Positions 9,563-20,360 of a DNA stretch of 64,000 nt are shown here, piece by piece (the stretch's first letter is position 1; each line of letters starts with the position of its first letter). The stretch lies in the NCBI GenBank assembly GCA_030762895.1, contig CM061066.1, positions 13,201,751 to 13,265,750 of the forward strand, read 5' to 3'. Origin of the DNA: Sophora flavescens. Taxonomy: Eukaryota > Streptophyta > Magnoliopsida > Fabales > Fabaceae. Both the position numbers and the translations under genes were made by a program. The notes under the pieces are model-generated. The model did no database searches, had not been told where the DNA came from, and worked only from the letters and a program-made list of their open reading frames with translations.

Positions 9563-12500
9563 TGTGACACCCTAAACTCGGGTCATCATATGGTTACCCG
9601 TTTGCGGTAATAAAACTTAATTTGATGGTTTCTTTCGGAAAATAATGTTTTCTCAACGTTCATCTTTTCAAAATATGGTGATAAATTTTTTTCCTTTTTA
9701 ACATCGTCACAACAACGCTCACATAATCACACTTAGATATATCTATATATATATAAGTCATACAGCTATACTGCCTCATATGTTTTCTCACCTAAATCAT
9801 AATCAACTTTATTCTCAAAACATATATAATATTACCTAAGCTGGTCATAACTAACGGACACTACAACTGATAAAAGCAGCAACCGCATGCCTCGAACTAG
9901 ACAGCCTTCTTCTTCTTGTAGAGATCATACCCCTTGTACGACTCTGATATGGTTGTAAGGGTGAGACACCAATATATGGATTTATCACCATAACTAAATG
10001 CACAACACAAAAGAAGGCACATGCACATATACATGTCTATAACAACGTACTCATTCATATTATATCACATCGTTTATCAATGGGTTTCACACCCCAAACA
10101 TCAACGTTGGAAAACTATGCATGAACACTTCAATACATCATCTAAACATTCACTCTTAATCTCATGAGATATCTCCAACCTCGTGATGAGTTGATCAGAC
10201 TCGATTGCCACAGGCACACCGCCACAGGCACGCCCATCGTACCTTTGTCCAACATCGTGGCACAGTGATAACAATCTGAGATGGGGCCTCATTGTCCAAA
10301 CCCTGGGCACAATGAGAACATCTTTGTATGATCTACCCTGACGCCGCAAGGTAATCCCTCTTTTGATCATGGCACGTCTGCCAAATGCATGTAAGAAAAC
10401 ATTTTGTTCTCAACACTTTTATTTGTGCTATATCTTTGTTTGTCAAAGCTCTCAAAAGCTTAAGACTTAGCATCTTTTGAAACATCTTTACATCTTTTAT
10501 TAACAACACAGGACCTCAAAGTCCGAGTGCTCAATCATGAAGCCCCTAAACCTTGCATCAGTCTTAGGTTCGTGGTAGTAGAAAACAACTTAAAACGTTT
10601 TAACTTCTTTAAATGGATACCCAATTACCCCGACGTCTCGGTTATTAAGTTCCATATCTTCGTACATCTTTTACATCTTTTCTGTCTGTGAAAAACAAAT
10701 CCAAAATAGGATAACGTCATAAGAACACTAGTACCCCGACATCTCGGTTACTAAGTTCTATATCATCCTTTACGTCATTAAGTAAAACTCATTTACCGAA
10801 AATTCTTTCTACTTGAAATTCGTTTATAAAACGTCAATTCATAGAAAATCCACTTTTCCTTTGGAAACACATTTTTTCCAAAATAACGTCAAATCATCAA
10901 CAACTTCTTTTTATTGGAACTTCAACTCTAATAAATCAATTCAAATTAAATCTCTTTTCAACGTAAGTACTGCTGTTTTTAAACTCTCACCGTAATTATT
11001 TCGAAACTTGCCGTCGTTTAGCATTTTCAAAGAAAACGTCTTTAAGTCAAACTTTGACATTTCTTCTAAAATAATTTTCTTATATAATAAATAAGGTCTT
11101 TTCGAATATTAATTTCACAAAATCACTTTTTATAATATTTCGGAATTTCTTGTGTAAAAATTAGCAGTACTAAAAAAATTTCACGGTTACGCTCTCACCG
11201 TGACTCATAAACTTCTTTTACACTAATAAATTATTAAAATATTAATATTTCTCAAAACTCATTATTTTTCCAAAATCATATTTTCCTCTACTATTATATT
11301 CCAAAATTCCCCATAAAACGTTGAATATAACTTTCACAGCTTATTAAATCTTTTATCTGCTTAATCGGTTGTGCACTGACCACTGTCAGGCCTCTCAAAC
11401 AACACTCACAAACAACATTCAACAACATCATCATAATTATATCCCCAGGCAGATCATGCATCATAACAACATAATATACTACTGCATATAATTAAAAGCA
11501 GATCAACCACTGATACACAGATAAACAACACATCGTAAACAACATAAACAATTAATCACAAACCACATATAAATCACATAAGCCACACTAAAAGCAAATA
11601 GTTATTGAGAAAATCCCTCAGGTAAGCTCCCCTTACCTCTTGAAGACTCAAACTAACGTTTTCAAACAATCTCCCGATTCGATCCGGTTTCCTCCGTCGG
11701 CTTAAATCAGTTAACTCGGTTGTTTCCTTCAAACGAATTGCAACCAAAATAAATCAAATCTACCCACAACATACTTAGTTAATGAGGGTTAGGTTTCGGC
11801 CAAGGGCTGACTTTTAGGGTTCAAAATCCTTAAAATTTCAAATCATGATGAAGTCATAGATTAATGATCCTAATATACTTAAGGAAATGGATTAGGGCTA
11901 AACAACAAAGTTAAGAATCAAAACCATCCTAACCCTCTAAATGGTAGATTCAACCAACACAAGAACATAGGGTTAGGTTTTTTAGTTTGATAAACCAACT
12001 TGGATTTATTAAGCATACATACTAATAGCTTGATTATTAAGATCATTTATGAAAACTTTGAACAAAACTCATCTAGTTCCAAGAACTAGGGTTTTGGCCT
12101 TGATGAAATCAATATGTGAGAGTTTGATTTTTGATCATATATATACTTAAATACTAGAACTATCAAGATACTAGAAGATTGAATCATGAATCAAGACATG
12201 AAAATGAAACAAAACCTATGGACATGATATTGACCTAGGTTCGGCCAAGTCCAGAAATTAGGGAAAGAAATTTATCATGATATTATGCTTCTAGATGATG
12301 AAAATAGAGATGATTATAAGATCATAGCAATTGGTTTCATGTCAAAAGGATTTTTCTAGAATTAGTCATGAATTTTCAAAGTTCTAGATCTAGAAACTTA
12401 AAAGTGATGAACAACTATAATATAAACCTTGAATCAAGAAACTTGTTAAAGAACATAGGCATGATTAAGGAAGAAGATTAGTATTTACCTCTTGAAGATC

Positions 12501-13735
12501 AATGACAAAGGAAATCCAAGAAACTTGCTTCACAAATCTATCACTAAAGGACCTATAACTTTAGGATTTTGAACAAAAAGGCATTAGAAACTAAGTGAAA
12601 AGTGAGAGTATGGTATTTATAGAGCTTGTTTGCGCCACTCTTGGAAGGATCTAGAAGTGATGAGTTGTCTTGATAAAAAGATTAAAATACAATAATTCCT
12701 AGGGACCATTTTGCCAATATTCTAAAAGAATAAAGACTTCTTTAGTAAATTACCAATAAATTGTGATGATAACTCTTTGACACATTTAATGTGAACTTAT
12801 CATGACTAACTTTGGCTGAATTTGTGTCATAGATATTTTTAAGAAAAAATCATGAAGGTTGAAGAAAAATCAAGAATGTTGAAGAACAAAGTGGAAGAAT
12901 GTAGAATGGTGTGGAATGTAGTAGAAAATTCTAGAATGTTCTTTGCTCATCCAAGATGAGGGCAACCTTCACTCCATATTGGGCTTGCGCATGGGCCTAG
13001 GGAATTTGGGCTTGATTTCATCTTTGTGGGGCCCACCACCAAAGCTTAAGGCATAAATATGACATAGGAACTTATATGGTCTTTAAAAGGGCTTTATGGG
13101 ATTAATCCATGAACAAGAAATTTGGGCTTCCTAGCCACGTCCATTAAGAGATTGGGAACAAGGATTTTGGCCCAATTCACTTGAAAAAAACTTAGAAATT
13201 AACTTAGGGACAAAAGGGTAATGAACAGAAAGTTCAGGGGTTTAAGCGTAAAATTCACAAATTTTCACTTTAACCTTGTAGAACCTTCTAGACTTAAAAG
13301 TATGATTCGTCCCCATGAATCATCTCAAAATCCTAAGATAACCTCTTTTTTTGGTCTTGGAAACTCCGAAATCCACTCCGTCGTCTACCCGATTACGTAT
13401 TCCTCCCGTAAAACGTAAATTATTTTATTTTTTCCTGAAATAATTATAAAAATACACTCTTGTAGGAAATAAAATAAAAATCTTAATTCTTTCATTCACT
13501 AATTAAAATTAGGTTTTCTGAGCAGTAAACTTTTACTATCATTGAAAACATAGAAAACGGCAGACCGACTTCCGTCTGAATTTTCAACCAAAAACTTCCC
13601 CGTAACCTTATGAAAATAAGGATAACAAGGAAATGACATTGGTTTCTCCAAAATCATTTTCTAAGTCTCGGATAAAAATATATATTTATATATTTATTAC
13701 CGATATTATGAAGCAACGAAAATCGGGGTGTTACA
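9563..13735 (-). mobile_element. 4.17-kb solo LTR with 5-bp TSD CAACT
   Basis: Bounded by TGTGACACCC and GGGTGTTACA (TG...CA with short inverted ends) and flanked on both sides by CAACT (9558-9562 and 13736-13740). No PBS, purine tract, coding region or second LTR lies within. It therefore fits a solo LTR left by recombination between two very long LTRs. Orientation is minus by comparison with the fragments at 1-757 and 4120-4870. Its interior shares the phrase CACCCTTACAA.CATATCAG (minus strand near 9930-9960) with the LARD LTRs (near 20866), so the families are related. Confidence 0.85.
12614..12620 (-). promoter_or_regulatory. Probable TATA box of the solo LTR
   Basis: ATAAATA on the minus strand (CTCTATAAATACC context), the best candidate core promoter in this LTR. 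Position only; no initiation evidence. Confidence 0.3.
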
Positions 13736-13799
13736 CAACTCACCATGGTGGTAGCTGGTGCTGGCTCACATGCCTAGTCAAAGAAATGTTGGAAACTGT

Positions 13800-14010
13800 A
13801 TGATGCTCATCACGAGCAGGCCGTGATCAATTCTGGTCTTCAGGAGCTGGCCTGTCACGGTCTTGACCTCCATCACGGCTAGGCCGTGATGCTCTCTAAT
13901 CTTCAGGGTCCTCTCATCACGCCGGTGATGGGTATCACGGCTGGGTCGTGATCCTTTATGACTTCTCTGGGTAGCTCATTACGGCCGTGACCAGTGTCAC
14001 GACCTAGGCA
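13800..14010. repeat. Second palindromic CACGG/CCGTG array, inside the element body
   Basis: Units such as CATCACGGCTAGGCCGTGAT and TCACGGCTGGGTCGTGAT repeat several times. Unlike the other arrays this one lies in the internal region, between the solo LTR and the open frame at 14209-14901. Confidence 0.65.
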
Positions 14011-14172
14011 TGATGACTGCTGACTTTGTTTGTCCTTGCCCTTTTAGCTCTTCCTTCTTTCAGAACCTGAAAAATACTTGTCAACTCTATTAATTTATGA
14101 TTTTTTTCCTCTTCATCTTCAAAAATTATTCAAGAGTTAAATTAAAAAACAAATGGAAAAGGGAAAGAAAAC

Positions 14173-14200
14173 TTGGGTTGCCTCCCAAGAAGCGCTTATT
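14173..14200 (-). other. Conserved GGGAGGCAACCC motif
   Basis: The minus strand reads AGCGCTTCTTGGGAGGCAAC and then CCAAG. I recall this element-end motif in many Athila-like and related non-autonomous gypsy elements. Its function is unknown; the GGGTTG...CAACCC arms can pair. Confidence 0.4.
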
Positions 14201-14208
14201 TAACGTCA

Positions 14209-14901
14209 CTAGCTTGACGGGCAGCTTCCACCTGGATCCCATTGCTTGTAGCACAGGGGCCAAGAGATGCTAAATATGCAAAGGCATCCTCCCGGATCCC
14301 ATAGCTTGTGAAGTGGTGATTGCAGATGCAATAGGACTCTACCCTTAATTCCTCTTGACAAGTGTGTGAAAACTCCATTGACCTCTTTAACTAAAATAAT
14401 GAACTCACTTCCTCTAGGGTCAAATGGTATTTCCACAAGGAAGTTTGACAGACAAGTGGAAGGAACTAACTTTGTAGTGTCCACACATGCATGTAAGCCA
14501 ACATAATTATCCAATGCAGCAATTTCGGGTTTCTTGGCCAGCATGATGAAAGATATTTCCTTTTATGACTCATCTACCACCACCACTTCCTCTTCATTTT
14601 GATTCTTCCCCACAACCATATTTTGCTCAAATTTTGCTTCACATGGCTCTTTGGGAATCACTTGTAAACATGGTGGTGGTGGTGGTAAATATGAACAAAA
14701 GGTTTCCCATTCCTCCTTGGAGACTCTATATACAAGCTCACCCGTGATACAATCAACTTGTGCTGGAATATCATGATCTCCCAAATCTATGTAGTCTCCC
14801 CAACACAAGTTGTTCTCCAAGGTGTGACTTGAGGCTTCCTCATCAGATGGATAAAAATAGTTGTCCATGAATTGCATCCACCTTCCACAAACAAAACTCA
14901 A
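14209..14901 (-). pseudogene. Element-encoded protein of unknown function, one in-frame stop
   Basis: Two open segments (14563-14901 and 14209-14544) lie in the same frame, separated by a single stop after Asp-Glu-Ser, so they were probably one frame of about 230 codons. The first part is acidic with a six-Pro run and an EEEVVVVDES end. The second has Cys residues and a PFDPRGSEFIILV segment. No gag, protease or RT motif is present. It begins about 90 bases downstream of the PBS, where gag would start, so it may be a replacement product of the non-autonomous element. I do not recognise it. Confidence 0.45.
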
Positions 14902-14990
14902 AAGAAAAAATAAAATATATACAAAAAATAAAAAATAAAACTGTGCTTAAATTAGTAATCGAAATGGGTATGCTAATATTGAAACACAGT

Positions 14991-15007
14991 CCCCAGCAAC
15001 GGCGCCA
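14991..15007 (-). other. Primer-binding site (tRNA-Asp type)
   Basis: TGGCGCCGTTGCTGGGG on the minus strand, a few bases inside the 5' LTR. It is complementary to the CCA end of plant tRNA-Asp, as in Athila/Tat elements. The identical 17-mer occurs at 62295-62311. Confidence 0.8.
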
Positions 15008-15943
15008 AAAACTTGTTGACGGATCTAGGCAAGTATACCTAGTCGTACAAGTAATACGGTGGTGAGACCGGATATCATTCCCACGAGGACTGAGACAAGT
15101 ACTAGCACGTACCAAATCAACTACTATCTAAGCGGATAGTTGGATGGAAGTAAAATAAACAAAATAAAAGGAAAAAGTTCTATTTGGGTTTTTGTCAAAC
15201 ACTTGGAATGCAAAAACAGGATTCTTCAATTATAATGAGAGATGTTGGGATTGAACTTCACTAAACCTTTGCCTCATGCAATACCAAGACTACCAATTCA
15301 ATATATGCCTCAAATATTAAAATCAACCCACAAGATTACTCAAGTCCTAATTCCTTAGATGATAAGAGCCTAAATCCCCTAATTAGACTCTAATTCCTTA
15401 GGTGGCCTAATTACGAATTTGCATTAAGAGTAAGGACTACATGATTACCAATAAACCAAAATCCATTCCTAGATGCAAGGTTTACTAGGTGATTAATTCC
15501 AGATCAAGAATAGATAAGAACGTCCCCATTGCAAATCAAATCTCAAACATTTCATGGGTGATCAAACCACAAAAAGCATTAAGCATAGGAATCAAACACT
15601 AATACGAAAGCATAAACACAGATTAATCAATCAAGGCAAATGCATGAGGTTCAGTTTAGCTACATCTAATCCCAACAAAAGGGGAATTTAGCTTCTCATA
15701 GAGAAAGCCAAAATCAATGCAATGTGAATAAAGGAAAGAAGAGACTCCATGGAAGCTTTCCACAGCTGTCACAGCAGCTCCTGGAGCATCCTCCTAGGGT
15801 TGAAGTCGCCTCCTTTTCTGTTCAGTGCGGCTCCCCCTGCGGCTCCTAGGGTAAAAGTCCTCCTAGGGTAAGAATCCTCTCTTGCGGCTCCCATGTGTCA
15901 GTGTTTTTAGGGTTAGACCCTTTTTCTGTTCTTCCCAGATGCC

Positions 15944-15951
15944 TATTTATA
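15944..15951 (-). promoter_or_regulatory. TATA box of the 5' LTR
   Basis: TATAAATA on the minus strand, about 20 bases downstream (in element orientation) of the palindromic array. Confidence 0.45.
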
Positions 15952-15964
15952 GATTAGGCGCGCG

Positions 15965-16175
15965 TCACGTCCAGGCCGTGACGGGTTCTGCCATGGGCGC
16001 GCTTTGAAATTTTTGTTTGTCACGGCCATGATCAGTTCTGCCTGTTGAGGGTTTGGTTCAGCTGACATGTCACTGCTGTGATGGGCATCACGGCTAGGCC
16101 GTGATGGGCTCTGACTTTTGCCTTCTGCCCTGCTTGATCATGGCCGTGATGGTCATCATGGCTAGGCCGTGATGG
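15965..16175. repeat. Palindromic array in U3 (5' LTR)
   Basis: Same CACGGC/GCCGTG units as at 7735-7985, with a different number and order of units, showing active turnover between the two LTRs of one element. Confidence 0.65.
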
Positions 16176-16404
16176 GCTCTGTTTGGCTCATTTTCTTCAC
16201 TTTTCAAGCACCATCTTCATCCAAGCTCCATCATGGCTAATCCTGAGCATTTAATCCTTAATTTCTGCAAAACAACACCACAAAACCGCCTTACCCGTTC
16301 CAAGGTAAAAACTAACAAAAATCAAATTAAATATGCCTAAACTATATGAAAATGCATGCAAAAATGTACATGAAATATGAGGTGAAATCACACTCGTCAA
16401 GTAC

Positions 16405-16781
16405 CAATTTTTTTTTATCTTAAATATGTCTAATTATAAGTATTTATATAATTATCTTAATCTTAAATATTTATATATTAAGTATTACCCAAGTTTCCAC
16501 CTCTTTAATGTTTGACATTTCTCAATGATCATACTAACTAGAAACACCTTTTTTTCTTCAAATTTTTAAAAATATTTGGTCCCCCCCCCCCCCCCCCCTC
16601 CCCTCCCCCTCTATCTATCATATTTTCTTCAATGGTTCCCCTGTTATCTAACATATAATTTTTAAAAACATGAGTCATTTATTCCAAACACGTGATATTT
16701 TACTTTCTCCATACCCCCACCCCCTTTTATCTATCATATTTTCTTGAGTAATTCCCACGTTTTTTCTAACAAACATAATTT

Positions 16782-16833
<52 letters not shown>

Positions 16834-16860
16834 CCATTTCATCCAAAACCTTGATAGTTT
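16405..16860. repeat. Tandem array, right part, interrupted by the gypsy insertion
   Basis: Resumes the landmarks of the array at 6000-6781: ACCCAAGTTTCCACC near 16487, TATTTGGTCCC near 16573 and TATCATATTTTCT near 16616. It includes an 18-C homopolymer at 16581-16598 and an (AT)n run at about 16785-16828. Confidence 0.6.
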
Positions 16861-16899
16861 GCTTTCCTTTTCTCCAATGTAAGAAATTTGAATTCAAAT

Positions 16900-17195
16900 C
16901 ACTACTATAGAAAAAGGCTTTAGTAGCGCACTTTCAATAGCACTTCAATGAAAAACGCTACTTAAAAATAGGCAGAAGATTTTTAATAGCGCTTCCTTAA
17001 GGGAGCGCTATCTATTCCTTACTCTAAGACAATGCTCCCTCAAGGGAGCGCTATTGAATGTTGATTGGTTGGAATAGATAGCACTTTCTTGAGGAAGCGC
17101 TTTCATAGATAACAAAATAGATAGCGCTTTCTCAAGGAAACGCTATAATAGGTAAGTAAATAGATAGCGCTTCCCCAAGGAAGTCATATCTATTC
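16900..17195 (+). mobile_element. Left end of a CACTA (En/Spm) transposon
   Basis: Starts CACTACTATAGAAAAAGG and passes into at least four subterminal hairpin units of the type AGCGCTTCCTTAAGGGAGCGCT. This is typical of CACTA ends, where such motifs bind the element's own TNPA-like protein. No matching right end (CTATAGTAGTG) was found in the window, so the element is truncated or its other end was lost or lies elsewhere. The captured exons that follow may be its cargo. Confidence 0.6.
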
Positions 17196-17520
17196 CCCTT
17201 TTACTAAATTTTCCCTTTGCTCAATATCTAACTCTTTCTCTCGCGCGGCTCTCATTTTCCTTCCCTCCTCTGCAACCTAAGTTCTCATTCGGTTCTCACT
17301 CATTGTTCCTTTCTTCCTCAGCCACCGTCCTACACCTGAACCCTAAGCTGACTGTCACCGTCATACATTTTTCACGCCACCACGTCTTGTCTCGCTCACC
17401 ACCGCCACTGTCCCTGCACTAGTCCTGTATTTTTCGCGTGGACCACCGCGAGGAACACCATCCTTCATTTTTCGCGCATCCCTTCACTTGTCCTATTCCT
17501 CTCTAGCTCTCTTGACTTCG
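17196..17520 (+). other. C/T-rich, 5'-UTR-like sequence of a captured gene
   Basis: Pyrimidine- and C-rich with CCACC and TTCGCG repeats, unlike the surrounding AT-rich DNA. It resembles the leader of a host gene and leads into the possible first exon at 17521. Confidence 0.35.
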
Positions 17521-17584
17521 ATGGTCACACAGACAGACACACACTCTTCCATTTTGCGTCTATTTCACCCGCAATCGATCGAAG
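17521..17584 (+). pseudogene. Possible captured first exon
   Basis: An ATG at 17521 opens 21 codons and ends at GAAG followed by GTCAGGGTTT, a plausible donor with a typical plant first-intron start. The short product (Thr/Ser/His-rich) is not recognisable. The next exon candidate begins at 17856. Confidence 0.3.
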
Positions 17585-17855
17585 GTCAGGGTTTCTGCTT
17601 TTGTGATTTCTTATTTTGGGTTTAGGGTTTTAGTTTTGGAATTCGATCTCTCAAACTCTTTCACCCTCAAAATTACACACTCTCGTTGGTCACCCTATTA
17701 AATCTAACATGCATGTCCTCTTTTTTCAATTTATCGTTCTGTTCCTGTAACATAGGCTAGGTACTCATCATTACTTAGTCATACTTATTGTAATTGCTAT
17801 TGATTTTTCTGCTGAGAATGACTATTATTATTCTGATAGGTACGTATGTATGTAG

Positions 17856-17871
17856 AATGTTACGAAATAGT
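17856..17871 (+). pseudogene. 5' piece of a captured exon, split by the LARD insertion
   Basis: Follows an acceptor-like TATGTAG and runs to the ATAGT target site. It continues at 28489 once the LARD and one copy of ATAGT are removed, giving an open frame that starts MLRNSCVFGSNLDAG. Confidence 0.45.
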
Positions 17872-18876
17872 TGTAACACCCTAGTTTTTACACATATGAT
17901 TAATTATTTTATTTGGATGTTTATGTTTATTTTGTTATGTGGTTTAGTTTGAGTAATTAAATTACTCTCTTCAAATTATTTTATTGGGTGCATTAGCACT
18001 GACTTATTTCAGTGAATGCACGCTTACTAGACAATAATTTACGTTATTGTCACTATTATACCGGTACAGAAAAATATTTTAAATAATATGATTAAGAGAA
18101 AAGCATTTTCATATTTTCATTCTATTTAATTTTAGAGTTGAAAATAAACTGGTTTGACCTTAATCGGAGATTAAATTTTGGACCGTTGATTTTCTTAGTA
18201 GATCAATTCAACTATCAATCTTGACTCTAATTTAAATTTTGAAAGTATAGAATTGTCAACCATTATTTTTAAATCAAAAAGCCAAAAACATGTTTATTTT
18301 TAGGCTCAATATTTACTACTCATTTTGTACCTACTACTATTACTAATCAGAAATTTTTCCTCCTTATATCTCCCTGCCCCGTACGCGATGACAGAAAACC
18401 CTTCTTCTTTCTTTTTTTTCCTCTTTCTTTCTTTCTCCTCCTCCTCCCTCTTTCATAATCCGATGCTGCCTCTTGCAGCCACCACCCAGCCGTGGGTCGC
18501 CGTCGTAGGTGCCGTCCAGGGCGCTGTTCTGCCGCGTCTGAGGGAGAGATGGTGAATACGTGTGTGGATCTGTCTTGGTTCGCGTTTGGGTTGCGGTCAC
18601 CACCACGGTAGCGCCGCTAGCCGCCGCAGGAAGCTCCTCCGCGGCTGGTAATGGTGGTGCGGCCATGTCTTGTGGTGTTAAACCTCCCTCCTTCCATTCT
18701 CTGAGGTTCACCGTTATTTTTGGTCATGGATGCTTCTGTGAAGTTGCCGCCGTCGTCCAGCACCGTCAGCCGCCACGCCGGTTGGCCATCCAACCATCAT
18801 GTTCTCTCTTCTTCACCTTGGGTAAGAGTTTTACCTCCAACCTATTCTCTTTTGTAAATCCCCAAATTGATTTTGA

Positions 18877-18896
18877 AACCCTAACCCTAACCCTTT
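18877..18896 (+). promoter_or_regulatory. Telobox-like AAACCCTAACCCTAACCC
   Basis: Two to three plant telomere-type CCCTAA units in tandem. The same run recurs at about 25805-25823 and 59220-59238 in the other LTRs. Teloboxes (AAACCCTAA) are known cis motifs near plant transcription starts; function here is inferred. Confidence 0.45.
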
Positions 18897-20109
18897 GATT
18901 TCAAATTTTAATCTTAAAATTAAACCTTGTTTTATGAAATTGGGACTACGAATTTGTGTTTCCCTAAACCAATTTCATTATTCTGAGTTTTCCCTAAATT
19001 TTAATAAGGAGCCCTAAACCCCCAATTTGATTTTATTTGAATTTGGGTATGTTTTTGTGAAATTAATTATGATTTAGTGCAATTAGGACTCTTAATGGAT
19101 GATTTCCAAAGTTCTTTTCATGATCTTTTAATCAAAACAAAGTTTCCTTAAAGGGTATTGGGAAGCGTGAGCTTCAAACATGATTTTCTTTAAAAATAAC
19201 CTTGTTTGGTAATTAGATTAAGTGTTTAGATAAAGTTAGAATGTGTGTTTGATCATGTGAAATTGATTTCTTGATTTTTGGTTGTTGCACGTTGTTGGAT
19301 TCCCTCTCTGAGACTTTGACACGGCTATGCTTGCTTGATGGAGTAGATAGTTACACTCTTGGAGCTAATGTGAGTATTAAGATGAGGATCCTTTACTTGT
19401 CTTCAAAGGTAAGGGGAGTTTGCCTAGGGATATTCAATAACTGTATGCATGTGTGTATATGTTTAATTGGATATTTACATGTTGATTGAGCTTACTTGAT
19501 TATCTAATGTACTTGAACTGTTATGCTATTATCTGATGTTGAATTGTACTTGTTCTAAATGATATAATGCATATATGTGATGAACTGCTTTCAACTGTGA
19601 TATTAGCATTGAACTAATGATATATATTGTTATTGATTGAAAGTTTGCTAAGCCAGACGTGCGTCTGTGCTCAACCGTTATAAGGATTAAATACCTTAAT
19701 AAGCTTTGAAGATGAAGGGATTGGTGTTCTTTTCCAAAAGCTCTTTAAACTTAAAGTACTTGTTTTAAATGTTGAAATGGTTTTGGTGAACTATTGTTAT
19801 ACAAGAGAAAAATCCTTTTCGAACTATGTGTCTTCAAGTGAAAACTTTCAAGATTATTTGGCAATATCCTATTGGGGGAAATATTTCAAAGATAAAAGAA
19901 TTTCAAAGATGATTTATAAAAAGATTTTCAAAGAATAGGTTTTTCCTAAATATTTTAGAAACTTTCCGATAACCTGGATAGGTTATCGAGGATTCGGTTT
20001 TGAATTTGTTTTTCACTGAACGAAAAATAAGTACTTATGAAAGAGAATCTAGTACGCGAGACGTCGCCTCTTGTATTCAGTGATGCGCACGTGATTTTGG
20101 ATCAGTGTT

Positions 20110-20360
20110 AATTCGGGACTACGAGTCCTGGCTATGATATTATGGACTGAGAGTCCAATTCTCGAAATTGAGGACAGTTCGTTCTGATTTCGTTGTGATG
20201 GACTTAGGTCCTAATCACGTTGTGTTGGAATGTGTATTCTAACCGCGTGTGATGAACATGATTAAAGGTGAAGGTTGTTTTCTACGACCATAACCCTTGA
20301 CTGTGGCCACGGTCTGGGGCATTGTGATTGAGCATTCGGACTATGTGTCCTATGCTTTTG
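20110..20360 (+). repeat. Series of short GGACT/AGTCC hairpins in the LTR
   Basis: GGACTACGAGTCC, GGACTGAGAGTCC, GGACTTAGGTCC and GGACTATGTGTCC follow one another at spacings of tens of bases. They are conserved in the 3' LTR (27045-27290). The truncated copy at 58197-60675 keeps some of them in diverged form. Confidence 0.55.

Larger units (their letters stand above)
6782..16399 (-). mobile_element. Non-autonomous Ty3-gypsy element, Athila/Tat type, with 5-bp TSD AGTAC
   Basis: Complete element on the minus strand. It has two LTRs of about 1.4 kb (6782-8196 and 15014-16399) with TG...CA ends, and target duplication AGTAC at 6777-6781 and 16400-16404. The primer site is complementary to the tRNA-Asp 3' end, and a purine tract lies next to the 3' LTR. 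Excluding the nested solo LTR the interior is only about 2.6 kb, with no gag, protease, RT or integrase. The LTR ends and PBS match the gag-bearing element at 60676, a plausible helper. The 4.17-kb solo LTR at 9563-13735 was inserted later. Confidence 0.85.
15014..16399 (-). repeat. 5' LTR of the non-autonomous gypsy element
   Basis: TG...CA, 1386 bp. It aligns with 6782-8196, with scattered substitutions and small indels mainly in the palindromic array, so the insertion is not very recent. The flanking 5-mer AGTAC matches the left flank. Confidence 0.85.

Noticed and set aside
10101..10370. 89-codon minus-strand frame in the solo LTR
   Set aside because: Basic, Arg-rich, no known domain, not conserved in related LTRs.
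16581..16598. Run of 18 C as a biological signal
   Set aside because: Lies where other units of the tandem array have TTCCCCC-type short runs; slippage or assembly artefact is the simpler reading.
18325..18898. Overlapping frames of 76, 115 and 112 codons on both strands in the LARD LTR, repeated at 25254-25827
   Set aside because: Kept only because the two LTRs are near-identical; the older LARD copy has a different sequence here and no shared protein. Noted as a variable leader instead.
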